Position numbers and translations under genes: made by a program. DNA of 64,000 nt from Allium sativum (lineage: Eukaryota > Streptophyta > Magnoliopsida > Asparagales > Amaryllidaceae), in contig CM060912.1 of NCBI GenBank assembly GCA_030737875.1, positions 461,222,310-461,286,309 on the forward strand, written 5' to 3'. Shown in pieces: positions 24,860 through 36,317 of the stretch. Every line of letters starts with the position of its first letter. Within the stretch, counting starts at the first letter, position 1. The notes beneath the pieces are model-generated. The model saw nothing but the letters and a program-made list of their open reading frames with translations, ran no database searches and was not told where the DNA came from.

Positions 24860-25417
24860 CCTCGGGTTAAGCATATCGTGTTTTCTAAATTTACATATTT
24901 TATTATTTCTCAATTATATATGTAAATGTCATATCTTTTATTCTTGGGTATATCAATTCATACCGCTTGAATGTCATTGTCGTTGGCATGTACCAACCAT
25001 GCCAACATATATTTTCATGTTTTACACCCAACGTTATTACCCCCGTTTGTACGTTCGCAACATTATAACATGTGTTGGGCTTGTCACCATTCATCCCAAC
25101 TTTATAAACGTGAGAAAAAGGGGAAATCAAGAACATGTAATACATAAATTTGATTCATCTCTAAGCTTTTCTCTCTTGACGGCTATGCTCAATTCCTTCC
25201 TGGCAGCATGACGACTCCCATCTTATTTTTTTTATGTGAATTTTCAGTTGAGACTTAGGGTGTATTTATAGATTTTTAAATTGTTTTGAGCCGTCAGATG
25301 AAGACAGGAGGAATCTAGACTATACAAAGTTCAAAGAGCCAATGAAGAGGTGACATGTCAGCCCTAGTGACACACCGAGCCACAGAAATTCAAGCCAGAG
25401 CCAGACCTAGCCAGCCG

Positions 25418-25552
25418 TGTCGACCAGGCAGGTCGACTGGCAGGTCGACACCCAGGTCGACACATGGTCGACCTGGGGTGGCCAGGTCAACACTATGGTC
25501 GACCTGGGGTAGCCAGGTCGACACCATGGTCGACCCTATGGTCGACCTGGTC
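25418..25552. repeat. GTCGAC-rich repeat array (B 3' LTR)
   Basis: Nine GTCGAC palindromes in 135 bp, mostly in the context AGGTCGACCTGG or GGTCGACACC, plus one decayed GGTCAAC. The array lies 150-290 bp upstream of the TATA box in element sense. Confidence 0.9.
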
Positions 25553-25826
25553 TCTGGGCGGGAATTTTCCCGCCCAGCCCAGTTTGAACCTGTTTTTCGA
25601 ATTTCGAATCTGAAACTGAGCCGTTTGAATTTAAATTTTATTCTGAAACTTCCGAAGGTCATAACTCCTTCATACGGAGTCCGATTCACGCAAACTTGGA
25701 CTCTATCTCAAGCAGAATTCCGAGGCGAACGCAATGGCGCAACCCATCTCCCTTAATTCTTTCATTTAGAATTAATTACACTTTAACTTTTTAAGCTTAA
25801 TGTTATAGAATTCACGGGGTGTTACA

Positions 25827-25861
25827 TTCTCCCCCCTTAAAAGGATTTCGTTCGCGAAATC
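25827..25861 (-). promoter_or_regulatory. Element B polypurine tract and preceding stem-loop
   Basis: Minus strand: stem-loop GATTTCGCGAACGAAATC (25844-25861), then CTTTTAAGGGGGGAGAA abutting the LTR start TGTAACACCC. Confidence 0.88.
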
Positions 25862-26429
25862 TTCAAGTTAGGAAGAATGTATATCCTACCATCCAACAGT
25901 CCATCTACTCAACCAACAAACACAGGCGTCCACTGTCCTTAAAAGACTTCTAATGCTTCGTGATCATATGCATAGTGTGTGTACATGTCCTTATCTAATG
26001 CAGAAATCAGGCGGTCTATTGATTCAGTTGACCTCCTTATTGCGAATCATGTAAGTGTCATGAATCCATTATATATGCAAATTTTTCCTACTCATAATTC
26101 TACATGAGTGCACAACTATTCATACAAATGCGATGACCATATGACAACATATCAAGTTTCAATCATATACAAATGAGAATACATATATGCATATGCAATA
26201 TGAAGTGACTGGGCCGATCTATAACCTAGGGTGTGTATGTATATGCATCCACGAGCAACCACTAGCAATCACTAGCAACCATTTGCAGCCATCATCCATA
26301 ACATGTTTTCAAATACATGTTTGCATCCATTTGTTTTCTACCTAAGGAGTTAGGAAAAGGACCGAGGAGATATACCTAAAAAGATAGATAAAGCATAACT
26401 TAAGGAAAAAGAGAGATCGAAGATGTACC

Positions 26430-26682
26430 CTCAAAAAGAAGAGGGTAGGCAGCGCGTATTTTGTCCTAAGTTTCCCAAGTCGCGTCTTCCTCGGCATCGC
26501 TCCACTGAACTTTAACGAGTTTGACTTCGCGGTTGCGTAGCTTTTTCACTCCAGTTCCTAAGATGCGGGTTGGAACTTTCTCACAGTTGCTTCACGTTCC
26601 ACTTCGGCTTCTTCTAGAGTGATAGGTTCTACCACTTCCGCAGACTCATGCAAACACTTGCGAAGGTGAGAAACATGAAAGA
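26430..26682 (-). pseudogene. Element B integrase C-terminus and chromodomain-like tail, remnant
   Basis: Immediately after the RNase H piece the reading jumps to VFHVSHLRKCLHESAEVVEP, the end of the integrase GPF/Y region. A degenerate tail follows that corresponds to the VKVQWSDTEEDATWE chromodomain-like block of element C. At least 1.3 kb, covering the rest of RNase H, the HHCC finger and the DDE core, has been deleted. Stops and shifts interrupt what remains. Confidence 0.75.
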
Positions 26683-27081
26683 CGTGGGTTGGGTAGTTCT
26701 TTTCATGAACTTTCAATTATCTTCCGCCATAAGCTACTACCCTTCCTTCTTGCATTAGAATAGCGCCTAGTCCTGTTCCACATGCATCCGTGTATACTGT
26801 GAACATTTTGCTTCCATCTGGCAAGGTCAGAACCGGGGCTTTTGTGAGAGTCCTTTTTAATCGTTGGAAAGCAAACTCAAGATCGTGGGTTGGGTAGTTC
26901 TTTTCATGAACTTTCAATTATCTTCCACCATAAGCTACTACCCTTCCTTCTTGCATTAGAACAGCGCCTAGTCCTGTTCCACATGCATCCGTGTATACTG
27001 TGAACATTTTGCTTCCATCTGGCAAGGTCAGAATCGGGGCTTTTGTGAGAGTCCTTTTTAATCGTTGGAAAGCAAACTCGC
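26683..27081 (-). pseudogene. Element B RNase H piece, tandemly duplicated
   Basis: Two ~200-bp direct copies (26683-26883 and 26884-27081), 201 bp apart and therefore in frame. Each encodes the RT-RNH connection FQRLKR, then [11 protein letters not shown], the first RNase H acidic site VYTDACGTG and the VHEKNYPTHD block. Both have a TAA stop where the family has GRQLKVH, so that nonsense mutation predates the duplication. The rest of RNase H and its later catalytic residues are missing. Confidence 0.85.
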
Positions 27082-27091
27082 AGTCCAAATC

Positions 27092-28486
27092 CTAAGTGAA
27101 CGCCAGATTCTTCTTTGTTAGCCTTGTGAGTGGGGCTGAGATTTTCGCGAAATCCCTAATAAACTTTCGGTAAAAACCGGCTAGCCCAAGAAAGCTTCGA
27201 ATTTCGGTTGCATTTCTTGGTGTCCTCCAATCTTGTACTGCCACCACTTTCGCGGGGTCCACAGCCAACCCCTCTTTGGACACTATATGCCCCAGAAATC
27301 TTACCTCCTTTCTCCAAAAGTGGCACTTGGAGAATTTGGCTTTTAGCTGATGTGAACGGAGAGTTTCCATGATTTCTTTCAGATGCTGAGCATGCTCTTC
27401 CTCATTCTTTGAAAAGATTAAGATATCATCTACGAAGACAACCACAAATTTGTTGAGGAATTCTCTGAACACCCTGCTCATTAGGTCTACGAAATAAGCG
27501 GGTGCATTTGTCAAGCCGAAAGGCATGACAAGCCACTCGAAGAAACCGTCTGGGGTTCTGAACGCCGTCTTATCAATGCTATCTTCAGCTACTCTTAGCT
27601 GATGGAACCCAGTTGCCAGATCAAGTTGGGAGAAGACCGACGCTCCTACAAGCTGATCAAACAAGTCATCGATTCGGGGAAGAGGGTGCCTATTTTTCTT
27701 GGTCAATTTGTTTAACTCCCTATAGTCGACGTAAAGGCAAAGCAAACCGTCTGCTTTGGTTGCGAACACCACTGGAGCACCCCATTCCGAAATGCTCCAT
27801 CTAATGAACCCCTTTTCGAGAAGTTCTTTAACCTGCTTACTGAGCTCCTTTGTCTCCTTTGGAGCCATGTGTCTAACAGGTAAAGCTACAGGCTTTGCAT
27901 TATCCACAAGATATACGCGGAAGTCTATTTCCCGCCTCGGAGGTAAGCCTTTCACCTCCTCAAAGACATCCAGATATTCCCGGACTACTCTAACTGATTG
28001 CAAATTCTCATCAGAAGCATCAAGCGACTCTAGATAACTAAGCATAACAACATTCAAGGGATTACAAGAAATTTCTAGAGTGTTACCAAGCCGAGTCAAG
28101 AGTCTAACTACTCTTTTCTCACAATCAAGGATGGCCCCATTACTGGATAACAAGTCCATGCCTAAGATCAAACCATATCCCGAGAAGCCCAAAACAAAGG
28201 CATTCCAACTAAACTCAACGCTGAGAATGGAGATTTTCAAACCCAAACAAACCATTGACAAGTAAGCGGAGCCCCCAATTGGATTTGAAACTACTAAGGG
28301 ATCTTCTACCATACTAGTGTCTAGATGCAGAGATTCTACTAAGGCAGATGAAATAAAAGAGTGTGATGCGCCAGAGTCAAAAAGTGTGCGAACTGGATGA
28401 TCATAAAGATAAACTACACTTTCTACAGAAATATTACTACCTAAAGTTCTCAAGATAGGATTGAGAAGATAAGCAGGATAAAACAA
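27092..28486 (-). pseudogene. Element B protease-reverse transcriptase
   Basis: 464 codons open. The retropepsin motif FDSGASHS is at about residues 36-43. The reverse transcriptase includes YVDYRELNK (about 252-260), [12 protein letters not shown] (about 288-299), [12 protein letters not shown] (about 321-332) and the active site FVDD (351-354). The [11 protein letters not shown] and ATKADG blocks are intact. The frame stops at 27089 where other copies have a Trp codon (TGG to TAG, after KKNLAF). The next codons continue the homologous reading, so the stop is a mutation inside pol. The RT core is the best preserved part of B. Confidence 0.88.
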
Positions 28487-28829
28487 AGCATCTAGGAGAA
28501 GAAGTTAAAGAGGTACCCCCAGAAGGTCCTGCTTGCGGGCCTTGCCCTTGCTTCTTAGGGCAGTCTTTAGCCATGTGTCCCGCCTCACCGCAATGGAAGC
28601 AAGTAGCACTCATCTTCCTCTTCTTATTTCTGCAGTCGTTCACCGCATGTCCAACAATGCCACAGAAATAACATTTCCTTTTCTCACGTGTCTTGTTATT
28701 ATTGTTATGGTCCTTTCCTCCTTGACTATTATCCGTCTTCTTGTTCGGCGATTCTTCTGTTTGCTGGTTCACGTAGAGGAGGAGGAGGAGTAAAAGCATC
28801 TGTAGCTGGGGAGTAAGGTCCCCAGACAT
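28437..28829 (-). pseudogene. Element B gag remnant (zinc knuckles only)
   Basis: A 130-residue frame starting at an ATG (28829) that matches the start context of element C's gag (ATG TCT GGG). After about 10 residues it runs into a leucine tract from a CTC-type repeat, then a Lys/Asn-rich linker and two CCHC knuckles (CYFCGIVGHAVNDC and CFHCGEAGHMAKDC). The roughly 180-residue capsid part seen in element C is absent, so this protein could bind RNA but not form particles. It runs into the pol frame with a shift near 28450-28490. Confidence 0.75.
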
Positions 28830-29009
28830 GATGAAACAGAAAGGAAAGATTCAAAACGAAGGATAGAGAGAGATAGTGCACATGGCTTTGGGGGATTATG
28901 CCTTTTTTTTTAAAAAAAAAAATATAGCATTTTTTTCTTGAAAAATGCTTCTTTAAACTTTCTTTTTGAAAACAATTTCAAAAACTTTTATCTTGTCTGG
29001 TAAACCTAT

Positions 29010-29021
29010 GCTCTGATACCA
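29010..29021 (-). promoter_or_regulatory. Element B primer-binding site
   Basis: TGGTATCAGAGC on the minus strand, two bases inside the 5' LTR; initiator tRNA-Met type. Confidence 0.9.
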
Positions 29022-30137
29022 AGTGAAACACCAAACCTCCGTTAAGGTCACTCACAAAGGGAATGCCTTAACTTTGGTGGAGGTTTATAAGTAAAAGCCA
29101 CAGATAAACTCAAGACAGATATAAGTACACATATTTTAAACAGCGGAAACCAAACAGACTTTTATTTCATCAATACGTATTCAAACAAAACATTCCATAA
29201 TTGTCTTAAAATACTTCCAACATTACAACCTCATTACTGTCTTGATTATTAAAGAAGCATAAAACATAAATAAAGTGACAAAAATCGCCATGGTGATATC
29301 CAAAGCCATAATCCGAGCAAAAGAGATCCAAATCATACATCTACGTTCTTGGAGCTTGTAAAGAGTTTGACTGAGCTGAGTTGTTTCCTCCCTGTGGACC
29401 TGGGGGGGGACGAAAGAAAAGAAGATGGAAAGAAAATAGAGTCAGACATAAAGCCTGAGTAAATCTAGTAACTCTTCAGTATGTGAATAAGAAAAGGGCA
29501 TGATAGATATAAACTGAAAACAGGAAAGTGTCACAGGCTAAGGAAGTGTCGAATGCACTATCGCACCCATACTATATCTCTGCACCTACTTGAACTTACT
29601 TTAACTGGCACCCCATGCCGAGGGTGAAGTGATCCCCATTTTTATTTAAAGATCGGCACCTACTCATGTAAACATGTGTCATACGGCCCCCAAGAATTGT
29701 AGATATCTATGCTGGTCCTACCATGGGGTGTATCAAGACCCATGGTGGCGGCCCCTACATAAATTCTAGAAGGCATAGGTTATACTACTGGTGCCCCCAG
29801 TGCCCTGTTTGTCTGCTCCAGAGTGTGTGCACGCCCGCACCCCCTTAGAACCTACACTGTTGCACCCACCGCCGTCGCTTTGACCGCTTACAATCAGCTC
29901 AGTAATCGTGCCCCACCCTGCCTTGTTTCAGGGTAACATGATACCTAACTTGGGTTACTGCTGAAACGGGTCCCTCGTTACCAGGATTTTCTAGTCAAAC
30001 ATGTTAAGTGGTTAAGTGTCTGTATTTACCTAACCCCACTCATCAATTCTTGTTAACATGTTGAATTTGGTTAAGTGTTATAGTTGACTTAACCCTACCA
30101 TCTGTCCTTAGCCTCTTAGAGCACCAGACCACTCATA

Positions 30138-30321
30138 TTAGACAGGTATTGCTACGGTTACTGGATGTGCCGGTCAGTTCCGGACAGGTTTACACCGTAG
30201 CTCAGTCTAACCTCGAGTCATTATTGGGCTCAATGCTTAACCACCCACATTGGATAGGTATTGTTGTGACTACTGGACAGCCGGGCGGGTCCGGGCAGGT
30301 TTACATCACAACTCAATCCAA
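30138..30321 (-). repeat. Two tandem stem-loop modules (B 5' LTR)
   Basis: Module 1 (30138-30210): TTAGAC with GTCTAA and GCTACGGT with ACCGTAGC, all perfect. Module 2 (30250-30321): TTGGAT with ATCCAA and GTTGTGA with TCACAAC. They lie about 1.2-1.3 kb downstream of the TATA box, in the transcribed leader. Confidence 0.87.
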
Positions 30322-31492
30322 CCTCGGGTTAAGCATATCGTGTTTTCTAAATTTACATATTTTATTATTTCTCAATTATATATGTAAATGTCATATCTTT
30401 TATTCTTGGGTATATCAATTCATACCGCTTGAATGTCATTGTCGTTGGCATGTAACAACCATGCTAACATATATTTTCATGTTTTACACCCAACGTTATT
30501 ACCCCCGTTTGTACGTTCGCAACATTATAACATGTGTTGGGCTTGTCACCATTCAGCCCAACTTTATAAACGTGAGAAAAAGGGGAAATCAAGAACATGT
30601 AATACATAAAGGTGTGTGGCGCATGAACTTGCAATTTAGCGATTCAACTAATGTATAATATGGGTCATGTGAACTTGCAGTCAAATCAAAGTATAACTAA
30701 GTAGGTGACATATGAAATGGCATAGTTTAGGCTAATACAAACTTGTGTTTAAACATGTTTAACTTGGCATAATGTCAACCACAAAACTAGCATGTTGTAT
30801 ATTCACCAAAATGTCTAATTATAACATCTAATCACATAGCCTATTTCAACATGAACTTGCATAGTTTATGAAACCCAAACGATACTTAACATAGATCCAA
30901 TTATACTTGCAAATTAACATAAGAATGATACCACAGGTTTTGGGTCATGTAGGCATAAAAAGGATCTCAAATCTAGAACATGTTTACATAAATTCTAACT
31001 TAGATTAAGGGAGTATACATAGTCCATGCCATCGGCATATACATAAAGGGATCAATTTCTAGTTTTTGCCACAACTTGCTATTGTTATTACTTTCATATA
31101 CAAATGTCCAATAGGCTTGCATCAATCAATTTAGGCCACAAATATCAATACACAAGTCATGACAGAATCATTACAATACATAGAATTTATATCATATTCA
31201 TACAATAACACAATATATTTTCATTTACATCGAATCACATCACCGTTTTTATTCATATTCTGAAAGGTCACTATACTTACAACGAATGCAGAATCTTGAA
31301 TTCTGAAATTGAGATGCGCTCCTTTCGGTAGACTAACGTTGCATTGATTTATTTGATTAAACTTTAATCTTATTCTTAACTTGATTCGTCTCTAAGCTTT
31401 TCTCTCTTAACGGCTATGCTCAACTCCTTCCTGGCAGCATGACGACTCCCATCTTATTTTTTTATGTGAATTTTCAGTTGAGACTTAGGTTG

Positions 31493-31500
31493 TATTTATA
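31493..31500 (-). promoter_or_regulatory. Element B 5' LTR TATA box
   Basis: TATAAATA on the minus strand, about 490 bp into the LTR and downstream of the GTCGAC array. The equivalent in the other LTR is 25263-25270. Confidence 0.6.
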
Positions 31501-31578
31501 GATTTTTAAAATGTTTTGAGCCGTCAGATGAAGATAGGAGGAATCTAGACCATACAAAGTTCAAAGAGCCAATCAAGA

Positions 31579-31710
31579 GGTCGACCAGGCAGGTCAACTG
31601 GCAGGTTGACACCCAGGTCGACACTATGGTCGACCTGGGGTGGCTAGGTCGACACTATGGTCGACCTGGGGTGGCCAAGTCGACACCATGGTCGACCCTA
31701 TGGTCGACCT
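31579..31710. repeat. GTCGAC-rich repeat array (B 5' LTR)
   Basis: Eight GTCGAC sites plus decayed GGTCAAC and GGTTGAC in 132 bp. The decayed sites are CpG transitions. Confidence 0.9.
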
Positions 31711-31988
31711 GGTCTCTGGGCGGGAATTTTCCCGTCCAGCCCAGTTTGAACCTGTTTTTCGAATTTCAAATCTGAAACTGAGCCGTTTGAATTTAAATTT
31801 TATTCTGAAACTTCCGAAGGTCATAACTCCTTCATACGGAGTCCGATTCACGCAAACTCGGACTCTATCTCAAGCAGAATTCCGAGACGAACGCAATGGT
31901 GTAACCCATTTCCCTTAATTATTTCATTTAGAATTAATTACACTTTAATTTGTGAAGCTTAATGTTATAGAATTCACGGGGTGTTACA

Positions 31989-32365
31989 GTGATACTATTA
32001 GAAAAGAGTAGGAATATATAGGTATACTCTTATTTTTATTCTTAACATAATAGGTACCTATTAATTTGATTCATTTACTAAATTCAACAATATTACAAGC
32101 TAAAAAAGGAATGGTATATAAAATATATTATCGAATAGAGAATCTCTAAACCTAAAGTCAATTTTAGTACAAAATTATAACACTTTGTACCAATCTCATA
32201 CCTTAATTTAATATAAAATCTTGTACCTCAATTTGATTTTCAATCAAAACGAAAGATGCTAAAATTCTTCAAAAAAAAAAGAACTAAAATCTTAAATAGA
32301 ATGAAATAAATTAATAGCCATGTTATTTCATCTATTTTAATTTTTGGTGAAGACTAAGAAAATTA
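31989..32365. other. AT-rich spacer between B and the CACTA element
   Basis: Starts with B's GTGAT duplication and ends with the TTA duplication of the CACTA element. No coding or RNA feature seen. Confidence 0.7.
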
Positions 32366-32800
32366 CACTACGTCATAGATTGCATACTGCAACACCAGAG
32401 AAGTGATGTAGGAGGTGTCAAAAAATGTTGGTATATGCCAAAAATGATCCGTGGCAACACTTTTTCGAGGTTGCCTTTTGCCGCTAAGAGTCAAAAGCAA
32501 CATCTTCGCCACCCTAAAGCAACATCATCACAAGTGTTGCCACGTGTACTAAATTTACAGAAATGTGGAGCCTACTAAAATCTATAACCCGGGTTCACGG
32601 AATCTTGTTGTGGCTGTAGCCCGGGTTCACGAAATCCTATTATGGGGCCAACATGCATTAATCTATGGCAACACTTTTACCATCCAATGGCAACACCATA
32701 TCATAGCAATGACAACATTTAACATTACATACTGCAACATTATATAAGAGTTATGGCAACAATAAATCACATACCGCAACATTGCAGAATTTAACATCAC
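32366..32800. repeat. CACTA left subterminal repeats
   Basis: Multiple GGCAACACTTTT, TGCAACA and related words in both orientations within 430 bp of the end. The right end has matching words at about 37270-37395. Such motifs are where TNPA-type proteins bind in En/Spm. Confidence 0.7.
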
Positions 32801-32983
32801 ACTGAATTAAACAACTTCTTATCTCAGATTCACAAGCAACACAAATTGTACTTACAAACATACTTACAAATATAGCCAGAAAAATCATGTTTACAGGCCA
32901 CACTTACAAACATAGCTAGTACGTACTAAATATCATTTCATGTTCACTGCAAATTGTTGCACAAAGATCCCTAATATCAACGA

Positions 32984-35900
32984 CTAAGAGCGCGAGCCTC
33001 CACTGCGTTCAGTGCTTTCAGTTTCAGTGTCTTCACTTCGAACTGTCGCACAAAGATCCCCAATATCAATGTGCATTCCATGGTTTGCTTCTCCTAATTT
33101 CTTAAGCATCCTTGTCAAGTTCTCCTGAACTTTTTCGTTCACCTTTGCATCAAATTCATTTTGAACCATCTTGTTTACCTTTGCTTCGACTTCATCAGCT
33201 ATATCTTCCCTTATCTTCGTTACCAGCTCATGTATGTATATGCCTGTTGTTAGAGCAGCTTTTGAAACTTTTTGGAGACTTTGTGTGTCGTCCTATAAGC
33301 CATGATTGAGTACTGTGCGACTTTCCATCAGAAACAAATTCTTGAACAACTCCATCACTGCCTCCTTCACCAATTGCTTTTTCATTCTTCTCCTACAAAA
33401 TAAAATAGTTTCAAATTGTGACATTAAATAAAATTAACAATTTTTAAACAAGTTTCTTAAACAAGAATTGCTGCATATAACACAATGAAACCCAAGGTAA
33501 AAGATCAACCATTGCTAGGATCCTGCTATCAGTTTCAACAAAACAAGATCTAATTCTACAATAATGATGATCATGTGCAAAATGAAGCATTTTTTTGACA
33601 CTTGATTGAAGATAAAATAAAATTCTTACAATTCTGTAGTTCATTATTGAAGCATCAGTCTTGTACACCTTTGCTTCTTTCCACTTGCGAGGTTTAACAT
33701 AAAGTTCTCCATCTGAAACCTTAGACTGATACAAAAAACATTATATAGTAAAAGGATACCAACCAATTGTTCCAAACATATATCACTAATATTGCTAAAC
33801 ATGTTAAACAAGAATAAGTAGTTTATTCATAAGTTAAACAAGGATACTACATTCGAGTTAAACAAGTATACCTCCATATGACCTATATTGTTAAACTAAC
33901 CAACCATAAAAATAAGCAAAATACATACCAACTTATGCCGAATTTGGGAAAATTTTTGGATCAGCAATGTGTGCGTCAGTATACGATTTTCTATTTGCAG
34001 AATTTGTAAGAGCCTTAGACTACAAAACAACATGAAATAAAGATGTTTATCTAACTGATTTGAATGAATAAAAAGGGAAAAAAATTATGTGATTAAACTT
34101 AAAATTATACCTGAACATTTTCATTTCCCCAAAACTGCAAGAGTACTTTGAAATCCTGAAGTGGAATTTCGTCTGGCCTATTTTCAAGCCTCTCTTCATC
34201 AGTTTCATAAGGCGTATAATGTGCCTTTTTAATACGACTCTTGTACCCCCTCCAAACCGTCACGAATTGACCTCAAAGCCCAATATTCACATTCGTTCAG
34301 AATAATATACCGTTGCCTTAAATACAAATCAAACATTAAAAAGAACAGTCATGCTACTTTTGTGACAAGTTTCATATATTTAAGTAAAATTCAACTAAGT
34401 TTGCAAATTACATTTACATAGTTCCACAACGTGGCTTCCAAACTTGCAGGAACATCAAACCAAGACTTGTAAGTAAGTGGAACACTCCTCTTCAGTGTTC
34501 CTAAAAAATAACTCAGTTCAGTCATTACTTGGTCATCGTCAAAAATAGGTTGGCCCCGATTATCCATTTGGATTACAACTCTTTTTTCATATGGCCTTGA
34601 ATGAACTTTATCCATCTTTTTTTCACTTGAGCCTTCTGGAAGCTCCGACTACCATTACAAAGTACATACAAAAGTAATGAGAAGGCTAGGCATAACATAA
34701 ATGGGAACTTATACTATTAAAATCAGAACTCAATTAGATACTACTTTCATCTTCTTCTACTTCATCTTCTTCTACTTCATCTTCTTCATTTTCCATATTT
34801 GTTGAGACAGTTCCGACAACAGCCTTATTCTTCGCACTTCCACTTCCACTACTGTTAATCTTCTGGCATTCTCGCATAGCCAAATAAGCCGCCATTGTTC
34901 CTATTCTTTCATTATGTGGTAACACAACGCCACATGTGGACCATCAGATTGCGTACGAACTGGTTCTTCCCCTGCCTTCGGAGTTGCATTCTTACCAGTT
35001 GCAAATTCAACATTGGCTCGTGAACGAGTTGTTGGTCCAGATTGAGGCCTTGTAACCCAAAAATTTTTGGTTTTCTAAAATACGCACACAAAAACAATAA
35101 AAAAATGAAGCTAGTCTGTAATTACCAACATAAAATTAAATCTTCAGCTATTCTCATTTCTCATTCTAGAAACTAATTTAGGCATCCCAAGTTTTTCAAA
35201 AACAATATTCTTTTATGAGACATTTTTGTTTCTCTCCCTTTCGTATTTTGTAAGCGGTGGAGGTGATAGATCATCATTCTGAAAGTAATTAAACAAGACA
35301 TTATTGTAAATATTAGACAAATATGTAGATCATATATTAGAAGATTAGATTGTAGTCTTCTTACCAGAAACTCATTTTCATCTGTATTTTCCTCTTCATG
35401 TCGAGAATTACTGAAATCTAATTTACTCCTGACACCTGCTGAGCTGATATTCAAAGTTGCATCGCCAACTTCAGTTGGATTTTTCTTCTCTGGTAACTTC
35501 GTCGAACTACTGACTCTAGTTGACTTCTTGCTGACCAGCTTTTTCTTGTTCATACGTGGACTCACAGCAATTTTGCTGATCACTTCTGGATTGTTCGTCA
35601 CTGGATTATTTAGTCGTGCCGACTTTTTAGGTGTAAAGACTTTAGTCTGCTTATTGTCGATAGGTGGGCTCACAGCAGCTTCGCTGATCACTTGTGAATT
35701 GTTTAGCCGTGTCGACTTTCTAGGAGTAAAGACTTGATCAGTTTGCTGCTTCTTTTTTGCTACCTGCTTCTTTTTTGCTACCTGTTGTAGATGGTGAGCG
35801 GTGACAAACTGCCATTTCTGTGATTTCGCAGCTACAACATACAAGTTCTTTATTATTCTACTAAGTGCACTAAAAATCAAACAAGCCCTAAATGAAAAAC

Positions 35901-36317
35901 ATATTCAGCAAAATGACCAAATTCATCAAAATAGTGTAAATGAGAAGACATGTTTATACCTGGAAACAGATTATTCCTTGGGCGTACGATGACATGTGGA
36001 TGCATTTGTTTTATTAACTCGGTATTATCATAGACGACAGTGTTGACATAAAAATCAATGTAATCACCATTATTTTTTATTTGCATCATTAACAACAATT
36101 CTACATCATCGACCACCAATTTCCACCCACTCGTTGGACCTTTCCATGCATATACTCCTCCAATTTCAGTGTACTGTAGGTCTTCCTTGACAAACTCCAT
36201 CAGTACTGTGTACGAAAACCAATCCAGATCAACTCCCTAGACAATAGCCTCTTCTCCACTAACATATCCATTCTTCTGAAATTTTCCCTTGTGGTGGAAC
36301 CCAAGATTTTCCTCCAT
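32984..36317 (-). pseudogene. CACTA TNPA-like gene: PB1-like domain plus Transposase_24-like region
   Basis: A multi-exon reading on the minus strand. Exon 1 (36317-35960) starts MEENLGFHHKG and ends at a CAG/GTATAA donor. It resembles the PB1-like N-terminal domain of plant mobile-element proteins (FVKEDLQYTEIG, YAWKGP, FYV). Exon 2 (35831-35365) continues in phase and is Lys/Ser/Thr rich with repeated FTPRKSTRLNN-like segments, probably nuclear localisation. Exon 3 opens at 35278 after TTTCAG and has KYERERNKNV. Later exons carry an acidic tract (near 34740-34800), VVIQMDNRGQPI and SYFLGTL (34391-34650), then WRGYKSRIKKAHYTPYETDE and RPDEIPLQDFKVLLQFW (about 34110-34260), typical of the Transposase_24/TNPA family. 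A coiled, charged C-terminus ends at 32984. Defects: TAG at codon 27 (36237-36239), TAA in exon 3, and probable shifts near 34920 and 34270. Confidence 0.7.

Larger units (their letters stand above)
23557..25826 (-). repeat. Element B, 3' LTR (2,270 bp, internally deleted)
   Basis: Matches the other LTR from TGAAACACC to GTTACA but lacks about 770 bp present there between about 30610 and 31380; the deletion point is near 25148. It contains two stem-loop modules (24676-24859), a GTCGAC array (25418-25552), a TATA box (25263-25270, minus) and a hairpin CCACCATGGG/CCCATGGTGG (24257-24287). Confidence 0.92.
23557..31988 (-). mobile_element. Element B: defective chromovirus-like Ty3/gypsy retrotransposon
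   Basis: An 8,432-bp element with a perfect GTGAT target duplication (23552-23556 and 31989-31993). Plus-strand LTR ends are TGAAACACC and GGGGTGTTACA. PBS and PPT positions put it on the minus strand. The 3.2-kb interior keeps zinc knuckles, protease and RT. It has lost the gag capsid region and most of the integrase, and carries a duplicated RNase H piece. The order PR-RT-RNH-IN and the chromodomain-like tail place it near the Del/Tekay chromoviruses. It cannot move without help. Confidence 0.93.
29024..31988 (-). repeat. Element B, 5' LTR (2,965 bp)
   Basis: The longer LTR. Its extra 770 bp resemble, as the reverse complement, the ATGCAAGTTT-rich leader region of the C LTR. It is therefore ancestral sequence, and the other LTR has the deletion. 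TATA box at 31493-31500 on the minus strand. Confidence 0.92.

Noticed and set aside
24687..25211. 174-residue plus-strand frame, with a 169-residue relative at 30149-30658
   Set aside because: Both lie antisense in the B LTRs across the stem-loop modules; they are LTR homology, with no known domain, and the frame breaks in the C LTR.
25355..25756. 133-residue plus-strand frame and 99-residue minus-strand frame over the GTCGAC array
   Set aside because: Both are by-products of the repeat array in the LTR; the related frames in the other LTR (31624-31918) differ in length and phase.
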